A stretch of 64,000 nt of DNA, taken from Thalassomonas haliotis. Lineage in GTDB: Bacteria > Pseudomonadota > Gammaproteobacteria > Enterobacterales > Alteromonadaceae. The stretch is from the NCBI RefSeq assembly GCF_028657945.1, contig NZ_CP059693.1, positions 620,001 to 684,000 on the forward strand, written 5' to 3'. Positions 53,926-63,611 of the stretch are shown here, piece after piece. Both the position numbers and the translations under genes were made by a program. The notes under the pieces were generated by a model. That model was given only the letters and a program-made list of their open reading frames with translations. It did no database searches and had not been told where the DNA came from. The number at the start of each line of letters is the position of its first letter. The stretch's first letter is position 1.

Positions 53926-55437
53926 TTAATTTTCCGTGGCTTGCATCGCCAGTAATGCCTGCTTGGAGCCGTCAAGCTCCGCCAGGCGTTGCTTTGATAG
54001 TTGTGCAAATTCATTTTTGTATTTTTTGGCGATCGGCTGGGCATCAGGCAATTTTACCGTGCGCGGGTTACGGTGCACACCGTTGACCAGGAATTCATAA
54101 TGCAGATGCGGTGCCTGCGACATACCGGTGGAGCCGACATAACCTATGACTTGTCCCTGCTTAACCCGCTGGCCTTTTTTCACCGCACGTTTGGAGAAAT
54201 GCAGGTACTTAGTGACGATGCCATTGCCGTGCTGGATAAAGACATAATTGCCGTTGAATTTGTTGTAGGTGGCATGGGTGACCCTGCCATTACCTGAGGC
54301 GACCACAGGCGTGCCTTTATTTGCCCGGTAGTCGGTACCGTTATGCGATTTCCAGCGCTTTTGAATCGGGTGGAAACGCTTGCGCTTAAAGTTGGAGCTG
54401 ATGTATTTAAAATTCACCGGCGCCCGTAAAAATGCTTTGCGCATGCTGTTGCCGTCGGCAGAGTAGTATTCGCCGTCTTTAAAGCGTATTGCCTGGAAAG
54501 CCTCATTCTGGTTGATGAATTCTGCGGCTAAAATATTGCCGGTGCCGATATATTCACCGTCGATATATTGTTTTTCATAGACAACATGAAAGCTGTCACC
54601 TTCACGGATATCCAGGGCAAAGTCGATATCCCAGCCAAAAACATTGGCTAAGTTAATGATTTGACTGTCATTCATACCGGCATCTACCGCGGCATGCCAG
54701 AAGCTGGAAGAGATGATGCCGTTGGCCATGGCTTCGCGAATTTCGACTTCTTTGATATCTGTGCTGGCGTGGTAGACCTCGTCTATTAATGCTACCTCTA
54801 ATGTTTCGGTTTTTGAGAGCGGATATTCCAGCGCCACTAAAGTGCCCTTGTTATCACTGCCCAGGCGTAAGATGTCGCCGACCTTAATTTTTTTCAGCAG
54901 CTTAGTGTTTTTTCCTTTGGCATTGATCACCTTATGGGTAACCGAAGCGCCGTAACCGGCACGTTTTAATATTTTTGCCAGGGAATCGCCGTTGCGTACC
55001 TTGGCCGTCTGCCAGGAGACTGCCGGGGTTTGTTCTTCAGGGGTTGCCGTTTGCTCTGTCGGTAAAGCTTGCTCTTGGGGTAAAAACGGACCTAGGCTGC
55101 CGACAGGATAAAGGGCTGCGGTTGTGTTGGCCTCCTGGGTTTCAGTGTCCGTAGCCTGTGCGATTTGCTCTTGTTTACTGACATTTTTTTCAGCCATCGC
55201 CTTTGTGTTTGCCTGGCTTTTTTCTGCCGGGGCCGGGTTGACCAGTTCTAACTCCTGGCCGGGGACATTTACCTGATAGCGTTTGCCCACCTGCAGGGTA
55301 TTTGCGTTGTTCTGGCGGCTGGCGGTGGCTTTTTCTGAGGGTATAAACAAGACCAGCATTAAAATAATACTGAAGGAGCTAATAATAACTTTGTGTTTCT
55401 TTGGGAGTTCTAAATACAAATTTTTTATATTATTCAA
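53926..55437 (-). CDS. M23 peptidoglycan endopeptidase, MepM/OapA-like
   Basis: A 503-residue, N-terminally anchored protein (VIISSFSIILMLVLFIPS). A Pro/Thr/Gln-rich linker precedes a LysM/OapA-like wall-binding region (VRNGDSLAKILKRAGYG, about 150-195), a middle domain, and a C-terminal M23 zinc peptidase (about 345-465) with HNGTDYRANKGTPV and HLHYEFLVNG carrying the metal ligands. It should cut peptide cross-links during growth. The only N-terminal start is TTG at 55437, unusual and without a clear ribosome site; another TTG six codons in is possible. It is divergent from tyrS and precedes anmK, a common gammaproteobacterial arrangement. Confidence 0.88.
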   Translation of the reverse strand: MNNIKNLYLELPKKHKVIISSFSIILMLVLFIPSEKATASRQNNANTLQVGKRYQVNVPGQELELVNPAPAEKSQANTKAMAEKNVSKQEQIAQATDTETQEANTTAALYPVGSLGPFLPQEQALPTEQTATPEEQTPAVSWQTAKVRNGDSLAKILKRAGYGASVTHKVINAKGKNTKLLKKIKVGDILRLGSDNKGTLVALEYPLSKTETLEVALIDEVYHASTDIKEVEIREAMANGIISSSFWHAAVDAGMNDSQIINLANVFGWDIDFALDIREGDSFHVVYEKQYIDGEYIGTGNILAAEFINQNEAFQAIRFKDGEYYSADGNSMRKAFLRAPVNFKYISSNFKRKRFHPIQKRWKSHNGTDYRANKGTPVVASGNGRVTHATYNKFNGNYVFIQHGNGIVTKYLHFSKRAVKKGQRVKQGQVIGYVGSTGMSQAPHLHYEFLVNGVHRNPRTVKLPDAQPIAKKYKNEFAQLSKQRLAELDGSKQALLAMQATEN

Positions 55438-55594
55438 GAGATTACTGCTTCATCTGTTGTTCATTTACTATCCTGTTATTCTAACTATACCAAAAAATAA
55501 CGCAGGAAACAGCTATAGGGTTTTATCCTAAGGGAAAATTGCAGTAGAATTCGCCAACTATTTTGTAATTAAACACCGATGTGGAGCCGAGTAA

Positions 55595-56797
55595 ATGACA
55601 GATGTCAGCCAGGCGTTTGCGGAGATAAAACGCGGCGCAGAAGAAATCTTGCTGGAAGATGAATTATTAGAAAAATTAAAGCAAGGTAAGCCGTTAAAGA
55701 TCAAAGCGGGATTTGATCCGACGGCGCCGGATCTGCATTTAGGCCATACCGTGCTTATCAATAAACTGCGCCAGTTTCAGCAGTTAGGTCACGAAGTGAT
55801 CTTTTTGATCGGTGATTTCACCGGCATGATCGGCGATCCTACCGGTAAAAATGTTACCCGTAAGCCGTTAACCCAGGAAGATGTGCTGGCCAATGCCGAA
55901 ACCTATAAAGAGCAGGTCTTTAAAATTCTTGATCCGGCAAAAACCCGGGTAGAATTTAACTCTACCTGGATGGAACCGCTTGGCGCTGCGGGCATGTTGA
56001 AACTGGCTTCACGGCAAACCGTAGCCCGTATGATGGAGCGTGACGACTTTAAAAAGCGTTATGCCGGCGGTCAGGCGATTGCCATCCATGAGTTTATGTA
56101 TCCTTTGGTACAGGGTTGGGATTCAGTGGCGCTGGAAGCGGACGTTGAACTCGGCGGCACCGATCAGAAGTTTAACCTATTGATGGGACGCGAGCTGCAA
56201 AAAGGCGAAGGGCAAAGACCGCAAACCGTGCTGATGATGCCTTTACTTGAAGGCCTGGACGGGGTACAGAAAATGTCTAAGTCTCTGGGCAACTATATCG
56301 GCATTACCGATAGCCCGAACGATATGTTTGGCAAGATCATGTCGATTTCCGATGAGCTGATGTGGCGTTACTACCAGTTATTAAGCTTTAAGCCGCTGGA
56401 ACATATCGATGGCCTGAAAGCAAAAGTTGCCGAGGGTTCAAATCCGCGCGATGTTAAAATTGAGCTGGCGAAAGAACTGATCGCCCGTTTCCATGGCGAA
56501 GCCGCCGCCGAAGGCGCGCACCAGGAATTTATCAACCGCTTCCAAAAAGGCGCCTTGCCGGATGATATGCCGGAATTAACCATAGCCGCTGCAGACGGTG
56601 GTGTTCTTGCCATCGCTAACCTGCTTAAAGAAGCCTCTCTGGTAAGCAGTACCTCAGAAGCCATGCGTATGATCAAGCAAGGTGCCGTGAAAATTGACGG
56701 TGAAAAAGTTTCGGATAATAAACTGACGATTAGCGCCGGCAGCGAAGCCGTTTATCAGGTCGGCAAGCGTAAATTTGCCAAGGTAACCCTGGCTTAA
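55595..56797 (+). CDS. tyrS: Tyrosyl-tRNA synthetase
   Basis: A 400-residue class I synthetase that charges tRNA-Tyr. It has the HIGH-type motif in DLHLGHTVL, the KMSKS motif in [13 protein letters not shown] and a C-terminal S4 RNA-binding domain (about 335-398, [27 protein letters not shown]). Catalytic-pocket segments [13 protein letters not shown] and [19 protein letters not shown] are intact. GGAG precedes the ATG. A strong terminator follows. No leader regulation was seen. Confidence 0.96.
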   Translation: MTDVSQAFAEIKRGAEEILLEDELLEKLKQGKPLKIKAGFDPTAPDLHLGHTVLINKLRQFQQLGHEVIFLIGDFTGMIGDPTGKNVTRKPLTQEDVLANAETYKEQVFKILDPAKTRVEFNSTWMEPLGAAGMLKLASRQTVARMMERDDFKKRYAGGQAIAIHEFMYPLVQGWDSVALEADVELGGTDQKFNLLMGRELQKGEGQRPQTVLMMPLLEGLDGVQKMSKSLGNYIGITDSPNDMFGKIMSISDELMWRYYQLLSFKPLEHIDGLKAKVAEGSNPRDVKIELAKELIARFHGEAAAEGAHQEFINRFQKGALPDDMPELTIAAADGGVLAIANLLKEASLVSSTSEAMRMIKQGAVKIDGEKVSDNKLTISAGSEAVYQVGKRKFAKVTLA

Positions 56798-56831
56798 GTC
56801 AATGTACTTGCCTTAACAGCTTGGTTTAGAG

Positions 56832-56868
56832 AAAAGCCGGTTCATTTGCCTGAATCGGCTTTTTTTTG
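56832..56868 (+). terminator. Rho-independent terminator of tyrS
   Basis: AAAGCCGGTTCA and TGAATCGGCTTT form a 12-bp stem (one G-U) with a 6-nt loop, followed by a run of T. It lies 35 bp after the tyrS stop. Confidence 0.92.
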
Positions 56869-56916
56869 TTCTCGATCAAGCTCTGCTGCTTTATTAACAG
56901 CCGCCATTCTTATTTG

Positions 56917-56955
56917 TTGATCCATATCATATTCGCCCTCAGGTGACCCTATACA
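56917..56955 (+). promoter_or_regulatory. FNR/DNR-type box and promoter of the nos operon
   Basis: TTGATCCATATCAT (56917-56930) matches TTGAT-N4-ATCAA at 9 of 10 bases. A -10 candidate TATACA lies at 56950-56955, so the box centre falls about 38-41 bp before the start, the class II activator position. It is 130 bp upstream of the nosR ATG. Confidence 0.7.
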
Positions 56956-57059
56956 CTGTGACATATTGTCGCAGTTGCTTCATTTTACCGTGATTTATTT
57001 TGCCGAACCCTTGGCGGAATAAAAACAAAAATGTTGATGAACAGGGTGCTGTTAATCTG

Positions 57060-59195
57060 ATGTTGAACTCTTTTTTCGTAAACAGGCTAATGACCTTACT
57101 GTTAAGTGTTATTGCCCTGATAAGCTTTTCCCTGCCGGTGCAGGCGTTATTCGTCAGCCCGCCCAAAGCGCCCGAACCCATTATCAAGCAACTTTTTCCC
57201 GAAGCAACCAGCATAGGTGAAAAAGCCGGCGAACCGCCTGTCTGGAAAATACTCAAAGGCGAACAAGTTTTAGGTTATGCCTTTGAAACCAATGATATTG
57301 CCAAGATCCCCGCCTATTCCGGCGAGCCGGTCAATATGCTGGTGGCTTTTGATGCTCAAGGGGTTTATATCGGCGCAAAAGTGCTTGAACACCATGAACC
57401 CATTATCCTGGCCGGTATTCCCGAGTCAAAATTATATGAGTTTGCCGATCAGTATACCGGCTTAACTGTCAGCCAGCGTTTAAAGGTCGGTGGCAATAAA
57501 CAAGACGACATGATCCATCTCGACGGTTTATCCGGTGCTACCGTGACTGTGATGGTGATGAATGTCGCCATAACCAAGTCGGCGACTAAAGTAGCGCGCT
57601 CGTTAGGCATTATCGAAGCAAGCGATGAAATCAAACAGCCTATGGCCACCTTGCTGGGGGATGTTTATGCACAGGCAAACTGGCAGCAGCTGACCGGCGA
57701 CGGCTCCATCCGAAAGCTTTATCTTGACCGCGCCGCGGTGGATCAGGCTTTTGTCGGCACCGACGCCGAACATATCGATGAAGCCGATGCGGAGCAAAAA
57801 AAGGATATGTTTGCCGAGGTCTATTTCGCCCAGCTCGATATTGAAAATATCGGCCGTAATCTCCTGGGTGATCAGGAATATGCCTGGTTAAAAGCCGAGC
57901 TTAAGCCGGGGGAGTTTGCCCTGATCCTGATGGGCAACGGTTATTCTTTTAAAGGTTCCGGTTATGTGCGCGGCGGTATTTTTGACCGTATCCAGTTGCT
58001 GCAAAATGATGAAGCGATAGCTTTTCGCGATCTCGATCACCACAGGATCACGGATATCGCCATCAGTGGTGCGCCGGATTTTAAAGAAAAGTCTATTTTT
58101 ATCATCCGCGAGCACCAAGAATTTAATCCCGGTGTCGACTGGCAGCTTGAGTTATTGGTACGTCGGCAAACAGGACCCGTCGACAGTATCTTTACCAGCT
58201 TTAAGGGCGATTACAGCACCTTAGATAAATATGTACACCGTCCGCCGGTGGTTTTGCCTGAACCCGAATTAACCCTGACCCAGCAGGTGTGGCAGGAGCA
58301 CAGCCTGGAAGTGACGATTTTAATAGGCCTGATGCTGGTATTGCTGGCAACCTTATTCTTCCAGGACGTGCTGGTGCGCCACCCGAGCTTTTTACATAAT
58401 TTCCGCCATGGCTTTTTGATTGTCACTGTGGTCTTTATCGGCTGGACCTGGGGCGGGCAGCTTTCCGTGGTCAATGTCTTCACCTTTTTACAGGCCTTTA
58501 TGAGCAAGTTTTCCTGGGATCTGTTCCTGCTCGACCCGGTGATCTTTATCCTCTGGATAGCCGCCGCCGTGGCCATTTTGTTATGGGGACGCGCCGTGTA
58601 TTGCGGTTGGTTATGTCCTTTCGGCGCCCTGCAGGAACTGCTCAATGTCTTTGCCCGCTATATCAAGCTACCGCAACTCGAATTACCCTTTGCCGTACAT
58701 GAACGGCTGTGGGCGATTAAGTATTTAATTTTATTGGCACTGTTTGGCTTGTCTCTGGACTCGTTAGCCTTAGCCGAGCAGTTTGCCGAAATCGAGCCTT
58801 TTAAAACCACCTTTTTACTGAAGTTTGACCGCCAGTGGCCTTTTGTTTTCTGGGCCGTTTTTTTACTGGTGGTCAATTTATTCAACCGTAAGTTTTTCTG
58901 TCGCTATTTATGTCCGCTGGGGGCGGCCTTGTCCACCAGCAACAGCATCAGGTTATTTAACTGGCTTAAGCGCCGCCCGGAATGCGGCCAGCCTTGTAAA
59001 ACCTGTGCCAAAGAATGCGAAATTCAGGCAATTCATCCCGATGGCACCATTAATATGCGTGAATGCCATTACTGCCTGGACTGCCAGATCACTTACTTTA
59101 ACGAGCAAAAATGTCCGCCGTTGAAAAAGCGGGCCCGTAAGCAACGTCAATATAAAGAAAACCAGATAGAAGCTGTCACTGTTGTTACTGAGTAA
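57060..59195 (+). CDS. nosR: NosR, membrane flavo-iron-sulfur protein for N2O reduction
   Basis: From ATG 57060 a 711-residue protein. A signal or anchor (LLLSVIALISFSLPVQA) leads into a periplasmic FMN-binding domain with DGLSGATVT, where the Thr would carry covalent flavin. About six membrane helices follow, the NosR/NapH-type CGWLCPFGAL (Cys515) and CRYLCPLGAAL motifs, then cytoplasmic ferredoxin-like clusters CGQPCKTCAKECEIQAI and CHYCLDCQ. NosR is needed for nosZ expression and for keeping NosZ active by delivering electrons. The frame is open upstream from a TTG, but the ATG fits the signal. Downstream nosZ begins 57 bp later. Confidence 0.92.
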   Translation: MLNSFFVNRLMTLLLSVIALISFSLPVQALFVSPPKAPEPIIKQLFPEATSIGEKAGEPPVWKILKGEQVLGYAFETNDIAKIPAYSGEPVNMLVAFDAQGVYIGAKVLEHHEPIILAGIPESKLYEFADQYTGLTVSQRLKVGGNKQDDMIHLDGLSGATVTVMVMNVAITKSATKVARSLGIIEASDEIKQPMATLLGDVYAQANWQQLTGDGSIRKLYLDRAAVDQAFVGTDAEHIDEADAEQKKDMFAEVYFAQLDIENIGRNLLGDQEYAWLKAELKPGEFALILMGNGYSFKGSGYVRGGIFDRIQLLQNDEAIAFRDLDHHRITDIAISGAPDFKEKSIFIIREHQEFNPGVDWQLELLVRRQTGPVDSIFTSFKGDYSTLDKYVHRPPVVLPEPELTLTQQVWQEHSLEVTILIGLMLVLLATLFFQDVLVRHPSFLHNFRHGFLIVTVVFIGWTWGGQLSVVNVFTFLQAFMSKFSWDLFLLDPVIFILWIAAAVAILLWGRAVYCGWLCPFGALQELLNVFARYIKLPQLELPFAVHERLWAIKYLILLALFGLSLDSLALAEQFAEIEPFKTTFLLKFDRQWPFVFWAVFLLVVNLFNRKFFCRYLCPLGAALSTSNSIRLFNWLKRRPECGQPCKTCAKECEIQAIHPDGTINMRECHYCLDCQITYFNEQKCPPLKKRARKQRQYKENQIEAVTVVTE

Positions 59196-59252
59196 GTGAA
59201 TCAAAGCGCAGGTCAGCTTGATATTTATAAAACTATAAGTCACTGGAGAACC

Positions 59253-61145
59253 ATGATGAGCAATGAAGATACCCAGGTAAATGAAACCCAGGTTGAAAAT
59301 GAAGACAGGCGTAAGTTTTTTGGCAAAACCGCGTTATTAGGTGCCGGCGCCGTTGCTGCCCCGATGACCGCAACCATGTTTGCCTCTATGGCCAAAGCGC
59401 AGGCCAGTGAAGTGGCTAACAGCCCGGTTGTTCATCCCGGTGAGCTTGATGAATATTATGGTTTCTGGAGTGGCGGTCACTCCGGTGAAGTGCGCATCAT
59501 GGGGATCCCCTCGATGCGTGAATTGATGCGTATTCCCGTCTTTAATACCGACAGCGCCACGGGCTGGGGTCTGACGGATGAAAGTAAGCGCATTAAAGGC
59601 GACAGTGCCCACCTGCATGCCGGTGATTCTCACCATCCGCATATGAGTATGCAGGATGGCCGCTATGACGGTAAATATGTCTTTATCAACGACAAGGCCA
59701 ATACCCGGGTTGCCCGTATCCGTTGTGATGTTATGAAAACCGATAAAATGATCACTGTGCCTAATGTCCAGGCCATTCACGGTTTACGGGTACAAAAAGT
59801 ACCTTATACCAAGTATGTGATCTGTAACGGTGAATTTGAGATCCCCATGAACAATGACGGCAAGTCTTCTTTGGAAGATGTCAGCAGCTACCGCTCTATG
59901 TTTAATGTCATCAATGCCGAAACCATGGAAGTGGCGTTTCAGGTCATGGTAGACGGCAACCTGGATAATACCGATGCCGACTATGACGGCAAATATTTTG
60001 CCTCTACCTGTTATAACTCGGAAATGGGCATGAACCTGGGGGATATGATTTCCTCGGAGCGCGATCATGTGGTGGTCTTTAACCTGCCCCGTTGTGAAGC
60101 GGCGGTGAAAGCCGGTAAGTTTAAAAACTATAACGGTAACAGCATTCCGGTGCTGGACGGTCGCAAGGGGTCAGAGCTGACCCGTTACATTCCTGTGCCT
60201 AAGTCGCCCCACGGTTTAAATACTTCCCCTAACGGCAAATATTTTGTGGCCAACGGTAAGTTATCGCCGACGGTTTCTGTTATTGAAATCGCCAGGCTGG
60301 ACGACTTATTCAACGACAAGATCAAGCCGCGCGATACTATCGCCGCCGAGCCGGAATTAGGCTTAGGGCCGCTGCATACCGCCTTTGATAACAAAGGGAA
60401 TGCTTATACTACCCTGTTCCTGGACAGCCAGATCGCCAAGTGGAACGTACAGGATGCCATCGACGCCCATAACGGCAAAAAGGTGAACTACATCCGCCAG
60501 AAACTGGATGTGCATTATCAGCCGGGCCATAACCATACTTCTGCCGGTGAAACCCGGGATGCCGATGGGAAATGGTTGATCTCACTTTGTAAGTTCTCTA
60601 AAGACAGATTTTTGCCGGTAGGCCCGCTGCGTCCTGAAAATGACCAGTTAATCGATATTTCCGGCGATGAAATGAAACTGGTACATGACGGCCCGACTTT
60701 TGCCGAACCCCATGACTGCATGATAGTACACCGCAGTAAAGTCAAACCGAAAAAACTTTGGCCGCGTGATGATGCTATGTTTGCCGAAACCATTGCCATG
60801 GCAAAACGTGACGGTGTCGATGTTTATACCGACAACAAGGTGATTCGCGACGGCAAAAAGGTCCGGGTCTATATGACTTCAATCGCACCAACTTACGGCA
60901 TGACCGAGTTCAAGGTAAAACTGGGCGATGAAGTAACCGTAGTGGTGACCAATCTGGATCAGGTGGAAGATGTAACCCATGGTTTCTGTATGACCAACCA
61001 CGGGGTGCAGATGGAAATCGGGCCTCAGGCAACGGCTTCTATTACCTTTACCGCCGACAAGCCGGGCGTGCAGTGGTACTACTGTAACTGGTTCTGTCAT
61101 GCGCTGCACATGGAAATGCGCGGCCGTATGCTGGTAGAAGCTTAA
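59253..61145 (+). CDS. nosZ: Nitrous oxide reductase, clade I (Tat-exported)
   Basis: A 630-residue enzyme that reduces N2O to N2 in the periplasm. The N terminus has a twin-arginine signal ([20 protein letters not shown]), which with the adjacent nosR marks clade I. The beta-propeller domain has the CuZ ligands in [11 protein letters not shown] and further His in PHGLN, GPLHT, GHNHTS and EPHDC. The C-terminal cupredoxin domain has the CuA site [12 protein letters not shown] with His in THGFCM. Two adjacent ATGs follow TGGAGA. A strong terminator lies directly after the gene. Length is normal and all copper ligands I can place are present. Confidence 0.95.
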   Translation: MMSNEDTQVNETQVENEDRRKFFGKTALLGAGAVAAPMTATMFASMAKAQASEVANSPVVHPGELDEYYGFWSGGHSGEVRIMGIPSMRELMRIPVFNTDSATGWGLTDESKRIKGDSAHLHAGDSHHPHMSMQDGRYDGKYVFINDKANTRVARIRCDVMKTDKMITVPNVQAIHGLRVQKVPYTKYVICNGEFEIPMNNDGKSSLEDVSSYRSMFNVINAETMEVAFQVMVDGNLDNTDADYDGKYFASTCYNSEMGMNLGDMISSERDHVVVFNLPRCEAAVKAGKFKNYNGNSIPVLDGRKGSELTRYIPVPKSPHGLNTSPNGKYFVANGKLSPTVSVIEIARLDDLFNDKIKPRDTIAAEPELGLGPLHTAFDNKGNAYTTLFLDSQIAKWNVQDAIDAHNGKKVNYIRQKLDVHYQPGHNHTSAGETRDADGKWLISLCKFSKDRFLPVGPLRPENDQLIDISGDEMKLVHDGPTFAEPHDCMIVHRSKVKPKKLWPRDDAMFAETIAMAKRDGVDVYTDNKVIRDGKKVRVYMTSIAPTYGMTEFKVKLGDEVTVVVTNLDQVEDVTHGFCMTNHGVQMEIGPQATASITFTADKPGVQWYYCNWFCHALHMEMRGRMLVEA

Positions 61146-61159
61146 TAGCTGATTAAGCC

Positions 61160-61188
61160 GGCAAGGCAGGACGCTGCCTTGCCTTTTT
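61160..61188 (+). terminator. Rho-independent terminator between nosZ and nosD
   Basis: GGCAAGGCAG and CTGCCTTGCC form a perfect GC-rich 10-bp stem with a GACG loop and five T. It lies 15 bp after the nosZ stop. Confidence 0.88.
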
Positions 61189-61321
61189 CATTTGTGTTTT
61201 CCCTGCGCAGCATTTTTCCAGGGAAGCGTCGGGGAAAACCTAAATGAAAAGGGCAATTAACCAGCTGAATATGAGCAATATGAAGATAACCGGTAAACTT
61301 TTACTTATTGGCAGGGAAAAC

Positions 61322-62680
61322 ATGGGTAAAAAAATGATCTGCTTCCTGCTTGCACTCCTGATGTCTTTGCTGTCAGGGCAAGCGGCGGCGCAAGAGTGGC
61401 AAGTGTCGCCAGGGGATGATTTACAGCAACAGTTAGCGCTCAGTGCTGACGGCGATGTGCTGCTGTTGGCCCCGGGTACTTATAGCGGTAATTTTGTTAT
61501 CGACCGGGCGATCCGCCTCTCGGGGATGGAAGGTGCGGTGATCGACGCCGGCGGCCGGGGTAATGCCATTACCATCAAAAGCTCCGGCATTACCATAGAA
61601 AACCTGTCGATTATCAACTGGGGAGGCGATCTTACCGCCCAGAATGCCGGTATTTATTCCGACCAGGCCACCGATAAGTTAACCATAAAAAATAACCGCT
61701 TAAAAGGCGACGGTTTCGGCATGTGGCTGCAAAAAAGCCGGTATCTTAGCGTGTTAAACAATACCGTTGAAGGTAACCCGGCGATACGCTCGGCAGATCG
61801 GGGCAACGGTATCCAGCTTTCTTCCATCAAACATGCCGAAGTGCGCGGCAATACCATCTTTTTTACCCGCGACGGCCTGTATATTATTTCCAGCCAGGAT
61901 AACCTGATCAAAGGCAATACCATGTTTGACCTGCGTTACGGCGTGCATTATATGTATTCCCACAGCAATAAGGTGATCGATAACCTGGCGTACCGGACCC
62001 GGGCGGGCTATGCCCTGATGAGTTCCCGCAACCTGGAGGTGCTCGGCAATACCAGCCGCGACAGCGAAGATTACGGTTTTTTGATGAACTTTATTACCTC
62101 TTCGCAAATTAGAAACAATATTATCGAGAAAGTCTGGACCAAACCGGACAACAAGGTGTTGGGACGCGACGGCAAAGGCCTGTTTGTTTATAACTCCGCC
62201 TACAATACCATCTCGGGCAATAAGATCGAGTCGGCGGAAATCGGTATCCATCTCACGGCAGGCTCGGAAAATACTAAAGTATACGGCAACAGCTTTATTG
62301 ATAATCCGACCCAAGTGAAATATGTCTCCAATAAAAAGCAGGAATGGAGCCTGGAAGGTCAGGGTAACTTCTGGAGCAATTATCTCGGCTGGGATATGGA
62401 CGGCGACAATATCGGTGATACCGTGTTTGAACCTAACGACGGCATAGACAAACTGATCTGGCAATATCCGGAAATGAAGATCCTGATGGACAGTCCGGCG
62501 GTGCTTATCCTGCGTTGGGTGCAACGCCAGTTCCCGGTCTTAAAACCGCCGGGTATCAAAGACAGTTTCCCGTTAATGTTACCGCCGACGCCAAAAAGCG
62601 GCAGTACTTTGCTAACCGACTCAGCTACAACATCGCCGCAGCTAACCGCCGCGGCATCAGGAAATAATGTTTATGAATAA
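61322..62680 (+). CDS. nosD: NosD, periplasmic copper-site maturation protein
   Basis: A 452-residue protein. I take the ATG at 61322, with AGGGA upstream and a signal peptide (MICFLLALLMSLLSGQAAAQ); the frame is open from 61244. The rest is a right-handed beta-helix of the CASH type with repeats such as NAITIKSSGITIENLSI, YSDQATDKLTIKNNRLKGD and NGIQLSSIKHAEVRGNTIFF. NosD works with the NosFY transporter to assemble the CuZ cluster of NosZ. Its end overlaps nosF by 14 bp. Confidence 0.93.
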   Translation: MGKKMICFLLALLMSLLSGQAAAQEWQVSPGDDLQQQLALSADGDVLLLAPGTYSGNFVIDRAIRLSGMEGAVIDAGGRGNAITIKSSGITIENLSIINWGGDLTAQNAGIYSDQATDKLTIKNNRLKGDGFGMWLQKSRYLSVLNNTVEGNPAIRSADRGNGIQLSSIKHAEVRGNTIFFTRDGLYIISSQDNLIKGNTMFDLRYGVHYMYSHSNKVIDNLAYRTRAGYALMSSRNLEVLGNTSRDSEDYGFLMNFITSSQIRNNIIEKVWTKPDNKVLGRDGKGLFVYNSAYNTISGNKIESAEIGIHLTAGSENTKVYGNSFIDNPTQVKYVSNKKQEWSLEGQGNFWSNYLGWDMDGDNIGDTVFEPNDGIDKLIWQYPEMKILMDSPAVLILRWVQRQFPVLKPPGIKDSFPLMLPPTPKSGSTLLTDSATTSPQLTAAASGNNVYE

Positions 62681-63611
62681 AGCAGCATTGGTCTCTTTAT
62701 CCGGGGTCAGCAAAAGCTACCCCAAACTCACCGCACTGGACAGTGTCTCTATGGAGCTGAACCGGGGAGAAGTGCTGGGCCTGTTCGGCCATAACGGCGC
62801 CGGCAAAACCACCATGATGAAGCTGATCCTCGGGGTGATTTCCCCGAGCAAGGGCCGGGTACAGGTCATGGGCATGGCGCCGGACTCAAAAGCGGCCTGG
62901 CACAGCCGGGCCAAGGTGGGTTATTTGCCGGAAAATGTCAGCTTTTATGAGCACCTGACCGGGTTGGAGGTACTGAGCTATTTCGCCCGCCTTAAGGGCC
63001 TGGATAAAAAAGATGCCCTGGCGTTAATCGAGCAGGTGGGTATCAGCCATGCCATGAAACGCCAGGTGAAAACCTATTCCAAAGGCATGCGCCAGCGGCT
63101 GGGCCTGGCCCAGGCGTTTATCGGCGCGCCGAAGTTATTACTGCTGGACGAGCCGACCGTGGGGTTAGATCCCATTGCTACCGCCGAGTTTTACCAAACG
63201 GTGGATCAGCTGAAAAACCAGGGCACCAGTATTATCTTATGCTCCCATGTTTTACCCGGGGTCGAGCAGCATATCGACCGGGCCATTATTTTATCCTCGG
63301 GCAAAATGCTGGCCATGGGCACTTTGGCCCAGTTGCGAAGCGATGCCAATTTACCGGTGGCAATCAAACCGTGCGGCTTAAATGGTACGGTACGCCAGGA
63401 CGCCAAACTGATGTCTTACCTTTTAGAGAATGCTTTGGGGGAAGGGGAAACCTTATATGTGCCTGAGCAGGATAAACTGGCGATCTTAAGGCAGTTGCTC
63501 GCTTATGAGCATTTAACCGATGTTAAGGTAGAAGCCGCCAGCCTGGAGCAGGTATATCAGCATTATTTAAGCGGTGCCCATAAGGGCATCAACGGAGAGA
63601 AGCGGTCATGA
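62667..63611 (+). CDS. nosF: NosF, ABC transporter ATPase
   Basis: A 314-residue ATP-binding protein with Walker A GHNGAGKTT, signature YSKGMRQRLGLAQAF, Walker B LLLLDEPTVGLDP and the switch His in CSHVLPG. It powers the NosDFY complex that supplies sulfur or otherwise matures the CuZ site. It overlaps nosD upstream and nosY downstream, so the three are translationally coupled. ATGs at 62667 and 62673 are possible. Confidence 0.94.
   Translation: MFMNKAALVSLSGVSKSYPKLTALDSVSMELNRGEVLGLFGHNGAGKTTMMKLILGVISPSKGRVQVMGMAPDSKAAWHSRAKVGYLPENVSFYEHLTGLEVLSYFARLKGLDKKDALALIEQVGISHAMKRQVKTYSKGMRQRLGLAQAFIGAPKLLLLDEPTVGLDPIATAEFYQTVDQLKNQGTSIILCSHVLPGVEQHIDRAIILSSGKMLAMGTLAQLRSDANLPVAIKPCGLNGTVRQDAKLMSYLLENALGEGETLYVPEQDKLAILRQLLAYEHLTDVKVEAASLEQVYQHYLSGAHKGINGEKRS

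Noticed and set aside
61754-62524. 256-codon minus-strand frame opposite nosD
   Set aside because: nosD has clear beta-helix repeats and a signal peptide; the reverse frame has no recognisable features.
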